Source: Symsagittifera roscoffensis
Lineage: Eukaryota; Xenacoelomorpha; Acoela; Convolutidae
Length of the DNA stretch: 64,000 nucleotides
Assembly: GCF_963678635.1 (NCBI RefSeq)
Contig: NC_087062.1
Location: 5,198,193-5,262,192 of the forward strand
Reading direction: 5' to 3'
Shown: one piece after another, positions 47,679 to 55,615 of the stretch
Position numbering within the stretch: the first letter of the stretch is position 1
Layout: the number at the start of each line of letters is the position of its first letter
Notes under the pieces: model-generated
Database searches by the model: none
Seen by the model: the letters and a program-made list of their open reading frames with translations, nothing else
What the model was told of the DNA's origin: nothing
Program-made: the position numbers and the translations under genes

Positions 47679-48172
47679 CGAGATGGTTGGATAAATCAGG
47701 ACATCCAATTCCAGGGCACCCTGAGTTACCTGTAGAGAAAGCAGCCGAGATAAAGATCCTGTCCAAGGAGGATCCGGTCCCCTTGGACTTGTTGCTGCGC
47801 TCGAACCTGGTCCAGCAAGAACTCTCTCGCATGAATATAAACAGCCTCTCATTATTGGATAAAACGGTGCAAGTCACACCACAAGTAATGCGGATGCTGG
47901 GTTGATTGTTAGAAAGAGAAGTGACCAGAGATGACCCCGAGTGGACAGCAGCAGTGGCATCGCTAACAGTCAGTGAGAAGGTGAAGATCATGCCGTCCAG
48001 ACGACAGCACGAAGAGAACGAAAGGGATTGTAGGACAATAGTTCAGCAACTAGTATCCTCAATACCCCAGGAGATTTTAACAAGTACTTTTTACGGACAG
48101 AAAGAACAGGGGAGCAGCAGCGAAAGAAAACCGTCACCTTTGTGGACCGGGATAAAGAGGGTGAAGTTGTAG
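47633..48172 (+). pseudogene. Pol linker region between RNase H and integrase
   Basis: This frame continues pol after the second break: FSFLDKETYETLPLTRWLDK, then LPVEKAAEIKILSKEDPVPL and a helical stretch to MLG. It is interrupted by TGA 47903-47905, and the same frame goes on as LLEREVTRDDPEWTAAVASL to 48172. No stop-free alternative exists. I recognise no domain; charged helices and no catalytic motif are seen. A third frame break at about 48126-48130, inside GAAAGAAAACC, leads into the integrase frame. Both single-base breaks lie in short A runs, where real slippage or sequencing error is possible. Confidence 0.75.
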
Positions 48173-50703
48173 AACAAAATCTGCCGCAAGACTATTTGTC
48201 CGGGGAGAAGGATGAGGAGAAGAACCAGCGATCACAAGATCAACACCCGGGACAAGGAAATTTGTCCGGGGAGTCTGAGATAAACGAGGAAATTCCTGAT
48301 GAGAGACAGGTTCCAGAGAACAAGGTTTTGGCCGGGGAGTTCAGGTGGATGCGAAGAAAGCACAGACATGATCTGGAGGAGCGTGCAGTCTCCAGCACAA
48401 CCTCTTCGACGGATGATGCTTCCCGAAACTCAGGAATGAACACCTATTCAGACAGGAACTCGAGTTCGGGATCCGAACTGTCAGAACTGGCGATACACAC
48501 GCTACTAGTGGAAACTCGGGCGAGAGACCTGGACAGAGAGGTGTACCAGGATCCTGACAGTGATCGCTACCTAATACCAAGCGAAAGAGTCTTTGACAAC
48601 GCAGCGGATGACTTAGAAACGATAGCGGTATCGAAACGTTCGATAAGCCTGTTGCCGCAGAAAGAGGTAGTCAGGACTGATCTTCAGCCGTTTCAGCAAG
48701 AAACACAACCGTTGGCGAAGATTTGGTGCGTTAAGATGGAAGAAGACACACATCAGCCCAACGAGCTGAATAGTCAGATGAGAGTCATGAAGACGTACTT
48801 GAAGGCGAGATACAGACTCTCGGACCTTCTAAGGGCGCAGAGAAATGATCGCATGACAAGCAACCTAAAAAGGTGGATAGAAAACGGTGCACCTGACAAA
48901 GGTGACCTAGAAGAAGATAGCTATAGGATCCTGAGACAATACTTCATGCAGAAGGAGGGGAGATTATATCTGAACAAGGACGGGATCGTGGCTTGCAGGA
49001 GAAGAGAAGAAGACAAGGTCTTATACAAATATAACGCGATAGTGTTGCCGCAACTCTATCAGACAGAACTATTATTCAGGTCGCATGATCAGATGGGCCA
49101 TCAAGGGATCGACAAAGTGTATCAGAGGATCCTGAAGCGCTTTGAGTGGCCTGGAATGAAAAAGGCATGTGAGAAATGGGTAACAGCGTGCCTGTCATGC
49201 CAACAGGTCAAGGATCCAAGGATATTACGATTTCCTTTACAATCGATTGAGTCGTCTGAATTCAACGAGGTGGTGCAGATAGATCACCAAAAGATATGCA
49301 TGACAGACAGCGGTTATAACCAAGTCTTGGTCATGATAGATCACTTCACGAAGTATGCAGAGGCCGTGCCCTGCATAACAGCCTCGGCGGAAGAGACATG
49401 CGACCACCTGATCAACACGTGGATAGCAAGACATGGTTGTCCAATGACGTTTCAATCGGATAATGGAACAGCTTTCGTAGGAGAGCTTACGAAAGAGCTT
49501 ATGAGACGCTCACAGGTCGCTCAGGCTCACTCCACGACATACCACCCTCAAACGAATGGCTTAGTGGAAAGACAGAATAGGACGTTAGTGTCGATGCTGA
49601 GGGTATATTGTTCCAGGTACATGACCGATTGGGACAGATACCTTCCACAGGTGATGGGAGCTTATAATAGCACGCAACACTCCACCACTGGGGTCAGTCC
49701 ACACATGATACTGACGGGGCACGAGAAGTCTTTACCCTTGACATTCTTCTACCCAGAGTATGAGGGGAAGAAAACATCTCCACAGGTTTACGTAAGGGAT
49801 GTGATCAGACGTCAACAGGAGTTGAACGATCTGTGCAGACGAAATACTCAGCAAGCACAGGCAAGGCAGAGGAAAAGATTCGACAAGAAAGCAGCTGGTG
49901 CAAAGGCCTACTCGGTGGGAGACTACGTATGGGTATTTCAGAACGTTATACCACCGAAAGGAACAAAGAAGCTTCTAAAAAAATGGAGGGGACCCTTCAT
50001 GATTACGGAGGTGCACCAGGAGGGACGTTTTTATAGACTGAGTACTGGCCGAGCCGCCCACTACGAGAACATCAAGCCACACAATCCATCGACAGAAGAC
50101 TGGTGTATACCTGCAGACATGGAAGAAGGGGATTATCTAATGATGGACCCTGCTTGTGAGGTCAATGAAAAAGGCACCAGGGAGAAGAACGATGGAAACG
50201 AAGTCATAGAGGAAGGCACGGATACACCATTGGACCTGGATCCAAACGAACAGATCGAAGCGGACGATGAAACCTTGCCCTACGCAGAGGAAGATTGGCA
50301 GGATTCCGAACAGACAGAGGTTCCCAAGAACATGGAACCAGATCTTCCGTTCACGATGCAGACTCGTCAGAAAGACGGGACGAGACCAAGAAAGAAATAC
50401 AATCCTTACGGTGACGACTTTGTAGTGGATAGGATAGATCTAAAGAAAATAGTGGAGGAAGTAGTGGGTTTAGAGGAAATAACTGTGTCACAAGACATTG
50501 ACATAGTCGATGATCACAACGATGAGTGGGTTGACGACTGGTCGAAACCCGAGGTAGAATTCGACGATGAGCAACAGCAGTCAAATGAACAAGACCTGAC
50601 GAACCTGCGCGTCTTAGAGTGGCTGAACGAAATGACATCAGACCCTAAAGAGACCAGCGTTACGATTCAAGACGTAGATCGCGAAAGCGCGAAATACATT
50701 TAA
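48127..50703 (+). CDS. pol: Integrase-bearing part of Pol (about 858 codons)
   Basis: The frame is open from about 48127, and its first part continues the polyprotein, so no start codon is expected. Residues 10-80 contain three Leu-Ser/Ala-Gly-Glu repeats (DYLSGEK, GNLSGES, KVLAGEF). An HHCC zinc finger spans about 49084-49200 (His in FRSHDQMGHQG, Cys pair in CLSCQQVKD). The DDE core has VVQIDHQK (Asp, about 49280), FQSDNGTAFVG (Asp, about 49458) and HPQTNGLVERQNRTL (Glu, about 49567). Downstream, VGDYVWVFQNVIPPKGTKKL and WRGPFMITEV match the SH3-like GPY/F module of Ty3 integrases. The C-terminal 170 residues are acidic and unassigned. It stops at TAA 50701-50703. The role is insertion of the cDNA into host DNA. 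All catalytic residues look intact. Confidence 0.95.
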   Translation, partial: KTVTFVDRDKEGEVVEQNLPQDYLSGEKDEEKNQRSQDQHPGQGNLSGESEINEEIPDERQVPENKVLAGEFRWMRRKHRHDLEERAVSSTTSSTDDASRNSGMNTYSDRNSSSGSELSELAIHTLLVETRARDLDREVYQDPDSDRYLIPSERVFDNAADDLETIAVSKRSISLLPQKEVVRTDLQPFQQETQPLAKIWCVKMEEDTHQPNELNSQMRVMKTYLKARYRLSDLLRAQRNDRMTSNLKRWIENGAPDKGDLEEDSYRILRQYFMQKEGRLYLNKDGIVACRRREEDKVLYKYNAIVLPQLYQTELLFRSHDQMGHQGIDKVYQRILKRFEWPGMKKACEKWVTACLSCQQVKDPRILRFPLQSIESSEFNEVVQIDHQKICMTDSGYNQVLVMIDHFTKYAEAVPCITASAEETCDHLINTWIARHGCPMTFQSDNGTAFVGELTKELMRRSQVAQAHSTTYHPQTNGLVERQNRTLVSMLRVYCSRYMTDWDRYLPQVMGAYNSTQHSTTGVSPHMILTGHEKSLPLTFFYPEYEGKKTSPQVYVRDVIRRQQELNDLCRRNTQQAQARQRKRFDKKAAGAKAYSVGDYVWVFQNVIPPKGTKKLLKKWRGPFMITEVHQEGRFYRLSTGRAAHYENIKPHNPSTEDWCIPADMEEGDYLMMDPACEVNEKGTREKNDGNEVIEEGTDTPLDLDPNEQIEADDETLPYAEEDWQDSEQTEVPKNMEPDLPFTMQTRQKDGTRPRKKYNPYGDDFVVDRIDLKKIVEEVVGLEEITVSQDIDIVDDHNDEWVDDWSKPEVEFDDEQQQSNEQDLTNLRVLEWLNEMTSDPKETSVTIQDVDRESAKYI

Positions 50704-51438
50704 ACCGAACGAGATGATTCTTCCTGGGCTGCCCAGGAAGGACAACTTCTCATTCCAGCTTCTAACCTTGACTTGATATCCGGTATGCGATCGACGGCGA
50801 CGCCGATGGATGTTTTTGTCCGGGGAGTGGGGGTAGGACTTACCCACACTGAAAACCTGATAGTAAAAAAATTGAGAATAGCAAGAGAAACAGGAGACTT
50901 AGAAGCAGAAACAGGCGAAAAACCTAAGAAACCTGGCATAGGCAGCGTAGTTGAGTCATATTTTAATTTACCGAATGAATATTCTATTAACATAATACTA
51001 ACAGACAGTGATTTCATACTCACAAACAGAACATGTGCGATAGCAATCACCGCAGACATGAGTTTTAGGACAGCGTTAGCGGCAGATTTTAAGAGAGAAT
51101 ACAAAAACGTGGAATTCCTTTGGAAGCAAAGACCAGGGATAGGGGGCGTAGCAGCCTTACCTCCGGCGGTGTCGCAGATACCGGGAAAATACTTATGCTT
51201 CTTGGTAACGAGGGCGACAGAGAAGCAGCACGTGGACCCAGAAAACCTAATCTTGTCTTTGACGAGGCTGAGGGACTTCCTTGTGGAAATGGACGTGAAG
51301 GAGCTCTCGCTTCCAGTGTACGATCCAAACAGAGGAAGACTGCATCCTCGGGAATTGTACGCGCTTGTACACGTGATATTCTCTGATACAAACATACGAG
51401 TATATCTACATAAGAAATATTACTTAAGTATAGGCTGA
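50704..51438 (+). CDS. Macro-domain-like protein (OARD1/TARG1-like pattern)
   Basis: The frame is the same as integrase and is open immediately after its TAA (no other stop), so it could be a fused or read-through C-terminal module. The first internal ATG is 50785 (217 aa). After an N-terminal 65 residues, YSINIILTDSDFILTN and AIAITADMSFRTALAADFK match the start of a macro domain of the OARD1/TARG1 type (ligand-binding Ala-Asp-x-Ser/Ala). Then come GIGGVAALP, KYLCFLVTRATEK, a helix with SLTRLRDFL, the strand VKELSLPVYDPNRGRL, and VIFSDTNIRVYLHKKYYLSI as the last helix and strand. Macro domains bind or remove ADP-ribose. The catalytic Lys and Asp known in TARG1 are not clearly conserved here, so binding rather than hydrolysis is possible. 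The residue assignment is by eye. Confidence 0.65.
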   Translation, partial: TERDDSSWAAQEGQLLIPASNLDLISGMRSTATPMDVFVRGVGVGLTHTENLIVKKLRIARETGDLEAETGEKPKKPGIGSVVESYFNLPNEYSINIILTDSDFILTNRTCAIAITADMSFRTALAADFKREYKNVEFLWKQRPGIGGVAALPPAVSQIPGKYLCFLVTRATEKQHVDPENLILSLTRLRDFLVEMDVKELSLPVYDPNRGRLHPRELYALVHVIFSDTNIRVYLHKKYYLSIG

Positions 51439-51834
51439 ATGAAGTGTGAAAGAGTGTTAGGCCAAAGATTAAGTTGTGTGTAACATGTGATATGTGTGTT
51501 ATGTTATGTTATGTGTTAGGTTATTAAGATCATGGGTAAGTAGGGGTTAGTGACCATGAACAACTGAATGACGATCTTGGGAATAGATCCAAAGTTTGGA
51601 CTGTCCAATCTTAGGTCGAATTCCAAAATTTTAGAAACCAACTGATTTTAATAAATTTTAGGATAAATATCTTTTTATCTGAACTGTCTTTAAGCAAATT
51701 TTAACGATATATGTTAAGGTGAAACTGACAAGTGTGACATTCGCGATTTCTTTTCTAGATCCTGATTGATCGTTTAAATTATTCACTTGAGTCAAATTAT
51801 CAAATTGAATCAAATCAAACTTGGAAAGAACAGT
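51439..51834 (+). other. Inter-ORF region with GGACTGTCC dyad
   Basis: About 400 nt of non-coding DNA with TGTGTTATGTTATG simple-sequence character at about 51478-51525. It contains the dyad TTGGACTGTCCAA at 51596-51608, and TTTTAATAAATTTTAGG with an AATAAA at about 51649. It could separate a polyadenylated or spliced subgenomic unit. No direct evidence exists. Confidence 0.5.
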
Positions 51835-52809
51835 ATGGACAATTTCAACCTGGATGAATTGATGGACCTGGCAGAGGCATATGTAGGACCGATGGTAGAT
51901 GCGATCTATCGTCGGCTGATCGAACGAGACTTCGCTCTGGAGGACCCAGAGGTGGTCATGTTGCTGACCGCCCTGATCAACATCTTGGGGCACGACAACC
52001 GTGGGGACCGCCCCACGGAAGTCCTGTTGATGGCAGCATATGGAGAAAGAGGAGTACTAGACCGCCCGAACATGAGAGTGATGAGGTGGAGAAACGGGGC
52101 TCTCTCAGGGAGTGACTTGGCGAATGAGCCTGGATTGGGAAGTTCTAGGACTTACCAACCAGGTGAGATGCCAATGCCCTCTAAGCCTAAACCTGGGCTG
52201 ACGAGAATGCATCGGGAGATGAACAGCGAGGCGACCTCGTCTGGTTCACTACTGAGAGCAGCTGTGCCACCAAAAAGGGCGAAAGTAACGCAGAAGGTTC
52301 AGACGAACCAAACCATACAAGATCTGGACGAGATGAACGATCAGCTGAGAAGTACGAAGAAGGAGTTAGACGATATGACGAAGACCATGCTGGCGATGGA
52401 GGAAGACCGGGACATGTGGAGAAAGTTGTTTGAAGACTGCAACAAAAAGCAGGGTCAAGAGATCGAACGCTTAAGGCAGGAATACAAAGAGCGATCGGAA
52501 CAGGTGGCGTTGACAACGGCCATTGAGAAAGTGATACCTGCAAGGGATATTCCTCGTGGGCAGTCCCCGATGGAGCTCTTGACACCTCGAGAAATGAGTC
52601 AAACAACGGAGACACGGCTTCCAGCAGAGACGAACCGAGTAACAATCCCGGATCCTAGTGACACCTTGGGTGATCCCGTCGTAGAACAGACAGTGAGAAA
52701 ACTGATAGAGACAGCTGGACGATTGGTCGCTAACAAGAATGCACCAGGTTCCGGGGTGACCGCACCCTATGGAACGATTGACGATACGGGCAGAGTACAA
52801 CTCTCCTAG
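51835..52809 (+). CDS. Coiled-coil accessory ORF (324 aa)
   Basis: The chosen start is ATG 51835; the frame is open 48 nt further up without a better ATG. The N terminus is a compact acidic helical region (NLDELMDLAEAYVGPMVDAI, MLLTALINILGHDNRGDRP). A Pro/Ser-rich linker with basic PPKRAKVTQK (NLS-like) follows. Then comes a coiled coil of about 75 residues (LDEMNDQLRSTKKELDDMTK onward to KERSEQVAL), and an unstructured C terminus. No family is recognised. Coiled coils in extra retroelement ORFs are usually oligomerisation or nucleoprotein factors, but this is inference. The next ORF begins 18 nt downstream in the same frame class. Confidence 0.7.
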   Translation: MDNFNLDELMDLAEAYVGPMVDAIYRRLIERDFALEDPEVVMLLTALINILGHDNRGDRPTEVLLMAAYGERGVLDRPNMRVMRWRNGALSGSDLANEPGLGSSRTYQPGEMPMPSKPKPGLTRMHREMNSEATSSGSLLRAAVPPKRAKVTQKVQTNQTIQDLDEMNDQLRSTKKELDDMTKTMLAMEEDRDMWRKLFEDCNKKQGQEIERLRQEYKERSEQVALTTAIEKVIPARDIPRGQSPMELLTPREMSQTTETRLPAETNRVTIPDPSDTLGDPVVEQTVRKLIETAGRLVANKNAPGSGVTAPYGTIDDTGRVQLS

Positions 52810-52827
52810 ACAGTAATCAGACAAGGG

Positions 52828-53262
52828 ATGAGTAACGTGACACCACTCATGGGGAGCTCGAGAATCCCAGAGAGGAAAGTACGGAAGATGCCAGTGAAGA
52901 AAGTGTCTCGTATAATAGACGTGCAGAAGAATAATCAATTGAAGTATAATTTCACGGGAGTTCCGGAGACAGATCCGAGAGCCTGCTTCAATCGAGCTAC
53001 CTGGAGCCCAGCTGTGAACCTGCAGCAACCACCACTCGGGACATCTCACCTGATATTGGGAGACAGTTTAGTCAGAGTGCTGTCGAATTTGAGAACCTCG
53101 TGGGTCACCACGGTGATGGCCTTTGGAGGCGCGACGATAGCCCAATTATATCGGATGGTGGAACTGATGAATCCAGGGAAGATTCCCAATGTGATGATCT
53201 TAGTTGGGACGAATGATATCTCCAGAGGATCAGACGAGCAGGAAGCACAGTGGGAGTTATGA
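52828..53262 (+). CDS. SGNH/GDSL hydrolase-like ORF, N-terminal half only (144 aa)
   Basis: ATG 52828, 18 nt after the preceding stop. A basic leader of about 70 residues precedes SHLILGDSLVRVL (block I, nucleophile Ser of GDS), VTTVMAFGGATIAQLYRMV (block II Gly) and VMILVGTNDISRGS (block III Gly-x-Asn-Asp). These three blocks in this spacing are the SGNH hydrolase signature. The family's block V (Asp-x-x-His) would lie about 70-90 residues further on, but the ORF ends at TGA 53260-53262 and the overlapping next ORF shows no such motif. The copy is therefore probably truncated by an internal deletion, or the fold is completed otherwise. SGNH esterases occur in ORF1 of some CR1-type LINEs and, from memory, in nematode Ty3-like elements. 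Confidence 0.75.
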   Translation: MSNVTPLMGSSRIPERKVRKMPVKKVSRIIDVQKNNQLKYNFTGVPETDPRACFNRATWSPAVNLQQPPLGTSHLILGDSLVRVLSNLRTSWVTTVMAFGGATIAQLYRMVELMNPGKIPNVMILVGTNDISRGSDEQEAQWEL

Positions 53263-53873
53263 TGGCGATACGATGGCTGGAAGCTCATGTGAGAGAAAAT
53301 AACAGACAGGAGGCACCAACGAGAGAACAATTGCGGAAATTAGATTGTCTAAAAGATTTAGATCTTTTTGAGACAATGTGCAAAGTTCTAAACATTCCGA
53401 TGGAAGTGAAGAAGATATGGGCGAGAAAACGATTGATGCCATGGTTCAGAGCCAACATGACTGCATGGTTGTACGAGTATGCGAAAAAGCATATGTCGAA
53501 GCACGGCAGGGTGTACAGTGAATATCAGCTGGACATTGGGGCAGGAGCTTTCAAGCGAGCTCTCGTGACTCATCAAAATGCAGTGACCACCGCCGTGAAA
53601 AGAATTTCCAGGACGAGTGAGCGTAGTGGAAATGAGAAGGCAGAGATGCTGAAAGAAGATTTGGAGAGAAACGTGACGTTGTGTCTCCACAACAGTTTCT
53701 GCAGAAACAGAGAATCCAACGTGGATCCCCTACCTTGCTGTAAACAGAGGGTAGAAGAGCAGAAGTGTTGGAGGACGGCTTCCAACAGCGTCAGGATAGC
53801 CAACGATGCGCTACAAGACACGGAAACCGAAAGTGCGGAGTCAGTATCACAGGAGGAAGAAATGGAACATTGA
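53259..53873 (+). CDS. Unassigned accessory ORF (204 aa)
   Basis: ATG 53259 overlaps the stop of the SGNH ORF as ATGA. The protein begins MMAIRWLEAHVRENNRQ. Helical parts follow (DCLKDLDLFETMCKVLNIPM, RLMPWFRANMTAWLYEYAKK), then a region with several Cys (CLHNSFC, LPCCKQRVEEQKC), and an acidic end (ESAESVSQEEEMEH). No enzyme motif is recognised and no Asp-x-x-His is present. It may be a downstream ORF brought against the SGNH N-terminal half by deletion, or the second cistron of a coupled pair. Confidence 0.6.
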   Translation: MMAIRWLEAHVRENNRQEAPTREQLRKLDCLKDLDLFETMCKVLNIPMEVKKIWARKRLMPWFRANMTAWLYEYAKKHMSKHGRVYSEYQLDIGAGAFKRALVTHQNAVTTAVKRISRTSERSGNEKAEMLKEDLERNVTLCLHNSFCRNRESNVDPLPCCKQRVEEQKCWRTASNSVRIANDALQDTETESAESVSQEEEMEH

Positions 53874-53974
53874 TGAGTGGTCGAGAAAACAAGAGGCAAC
53901 AAGAAAGAGAATTAGAAGAATTTAGAAGTTTTAGAACTTCTAAACGACGAAAAAAGAAGAGAACAAAGGAGTGA
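53873..53974 (+). CDS. Very small basic ORF (33 aa)
   Basis: ATG 53873-53875 overlaps the previous TGA as TGATG. The product is highly charged (RENKRQQERELEEFRS) and ends in TSKRRKKKRTKE, a nuclear-localisation-like tail. It may instead be the natural C terminus of the preceding ORF, displaced by a frame break. Confidence 0.35.
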   Translation: MSGRENKRQQERELEEFRSFRTSKRRKKKRTKE

Positions 53975-54686
53975 TGAAGAAAAGTCAAAACTCAGAATTG
54001 TTTTATGTGTGTGAAAAACTCAAGTGAGAAACCAAGCAACCGAGTTGTAATTGAAAACTGAAACATTTTGTTGAGTTTTGAAATTGTTGCATTTATAAAT
54101 TTGAATTTTGATTTTAGCAGAAGTGGCTTTAGAGACACTTATTATTTATTTAGAAAGGCTTAAGGGAAGAGTATATTTAAATATTCCAGCCTGCATGATT
54201 GTTTTTAATCACTTAGGAAGACTGATCACTTTGTGGTGACATGAAAAACTTGAGTAACTTCTTGAGGAGGGAGGTTGTTGCATAGTTCTTTCTAACCACA
54301 AAGTTTCTTAGTTTTAATATTCAGGACAATAAACAAGCAAGATTTCCGAAGGGAAGGAGCATAGTAGGATAATTTTAGCTTGTTGGTTGGCAGGACTGTC
54401 CTGCAAGCCAACACCTTTTAAATCTAAAAAAAAAAAAAAAAAGTTTTAATCGGGACATTGACAATGGAAGTCAGAAAATATGTTTTTATCTTAAGTCATA
54501 TCCTTAATGTGCAGATTAATGAAAGAGTTTGGAGGCTATAGTGATGTAGTATGATGCCATTTATATTCTGCAGTGAGTCGATGTGACGTGGATAAAAGTA
54601 ATTTCGTGCATTTTGTAAATTCTGTTCGATGACACTGTAACCATTTTACGAACATTGCGCGATTCAATGAGGACATTGACCGGACT
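53975..54686 (+). other. 3' untranslated region of the young element
   Basis: No long frame is present. It includes an A17 run (54426-54442), the nested hairpin GTTGGCAGGAC / GTCCTGCAAGCCAAC around 54386-54411, and the last dyad at 54680-54692. Confidence 0.7.
54390..54404. other. Dyad GCAGGACTGTCCTGC
   Basis: A perfect 7-bp dyad around a single T, with an outer GTTG / CCAAC extension. It shares the core GGACTGTCC with 51596-51608 and 54680-54692, but has different, self-complementary arms. Confidence 0.85.
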
Positions 54687-54698
54687 GTCCGGGGAGTA
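54680..54698 (+). other. Dyad plus candidate polypurine tract
   Basis: CCGGACTGTCCGG (54680-54692) runs into GGGGAGTA, which directly abuts the 3' LTR at 54699. GTCCGGGGAG is the only purine-rich stretch at the position where a polypurine tract must lie. It is short for a polypurine tract. Confidence 0.55.
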
Positions 54699-55614
54699 TG
54701 TGACATTCGACCAGAATGGCCAAAATGCAATCTCTGCAGAATTCGGAATTTTAGCAGTAAGCCTTCCGGATTGGTGGTTTTTAAGAACTAAGGGCGTTAT
54801 TGGAACGTTTAGCCAAACGGTGAGGGCTGGAATATTCTAGTATTTTAAAATTTCAAAAATTCGAATGATGACGTCACATTTCTGAGAAATGCTGAAACGG
54901 CCATTTTAACAAAAAACGAGAGAGAAAACACAACAACATTAGTTGCGCTGACGATAGCAACGACAATCGTGATAAGAAAAACAGCAGCAGATTGCAGAAA
55001 ACGTTCCGAGTTGCAACTATTGTGCTGCTACAATAGTTGCAAGGCCGTTGCGAACAACGGTGAAGGGTAAGAAATCAGCCTTCCGGATTGGGAAGAAATC
55101 GAGATCAACGGGCTTGATTCGCCGGATTCAAGAATCCGGAAGGGTCTCGGGACGGAAAACTTTTATTGACTCTTGTGAACTTTTAGCATCCTGTCATGTC
55201 CTGACTTGAATTTAATTGATATTTGGATTAGTTTTGACAAGGATGAGGTGCTAGGAGTTGGGGGAAAGGGTTGATCCATCTTCGATGGAGATGATGATTT
55301 TTATCTACTGAACAAAAACAATAGTAATATAATAAGTAGTAACCCTGTTTTTAGGAGTGACCTCGTGGTCTGGGGATACTGAGACCCAGCCATGAGCTCA
55401 CTATTTGCATGTAATTAAGTTAATTTGAGCGTTCTGGTCGAAGCCGGAGAACAGTAACGTTTTTGTCGACCCGATGTTAGAAGGACGACCACCGAAAAGT
55501 ACTGGCTTGGTAGAGACGGTGAAAAGCATACAAAGCTCTGTTTAGGCGCTAGCCAGTCGTCTTAAGACTTAGTTTTGTTATCCGTCGATATGTATCTTCC
55601 GGGCGAATGTTACA
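54699..55614 (+). repeat. 3' LTR (916 bp)
   Basis: Partner of the 5' LTR with about four substitutions in 916 positions. It begins TGTGACATTCG and ends CGAATGTTACA. Confidence 0.97.
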
Positions 55615-55615
55615 A

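Larger units (their letters stand above)
37967..55614 (+). mobile_element. Ty3/Gypsy-type LTR retrotransposon, 17.6 kb, with macro and SGNH modules
   Basis: Two 916-bp LTRs flank, in order, a 3-kb leader, ORF0, Gag (two zinc knuckles), protease, RT, RNase H, HHCC-DDE integrase with a GPY/F-like C terminus, a macro-like domain, a coiled-coil ORF, an SGNH N-terminal half, an unassigned ORF and a 3' UTR. The order protease-RT-RNase H-integrase is diagnostic for Ty3/Gypsy. At 17.6 kb it is about two to three times a usual member, because of the leader and the modules after pol. LTR divergence of about 0.4% marks a recent insertion. This copy is defective: RT active-site deletion, two further single-base frame breaks, three in-frame stops, and a truncated SGNH ORF. 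From memory, relatives with an SGNH module occur in nematodes. Confidence 0.95.

Noticed and set aside
48120-48132. Programmed -1 frameshift site in pol
   Set aside because: The heptamer is not in the required phase for X-XXY-YYZ slippage and no downstream structure was evident.
42012-53988. Many minus-strand ORFs of 60-230 codons inside the young element
   Set aside because: All are antisense shadows of the plus-strand gag, pol and accessory frames.
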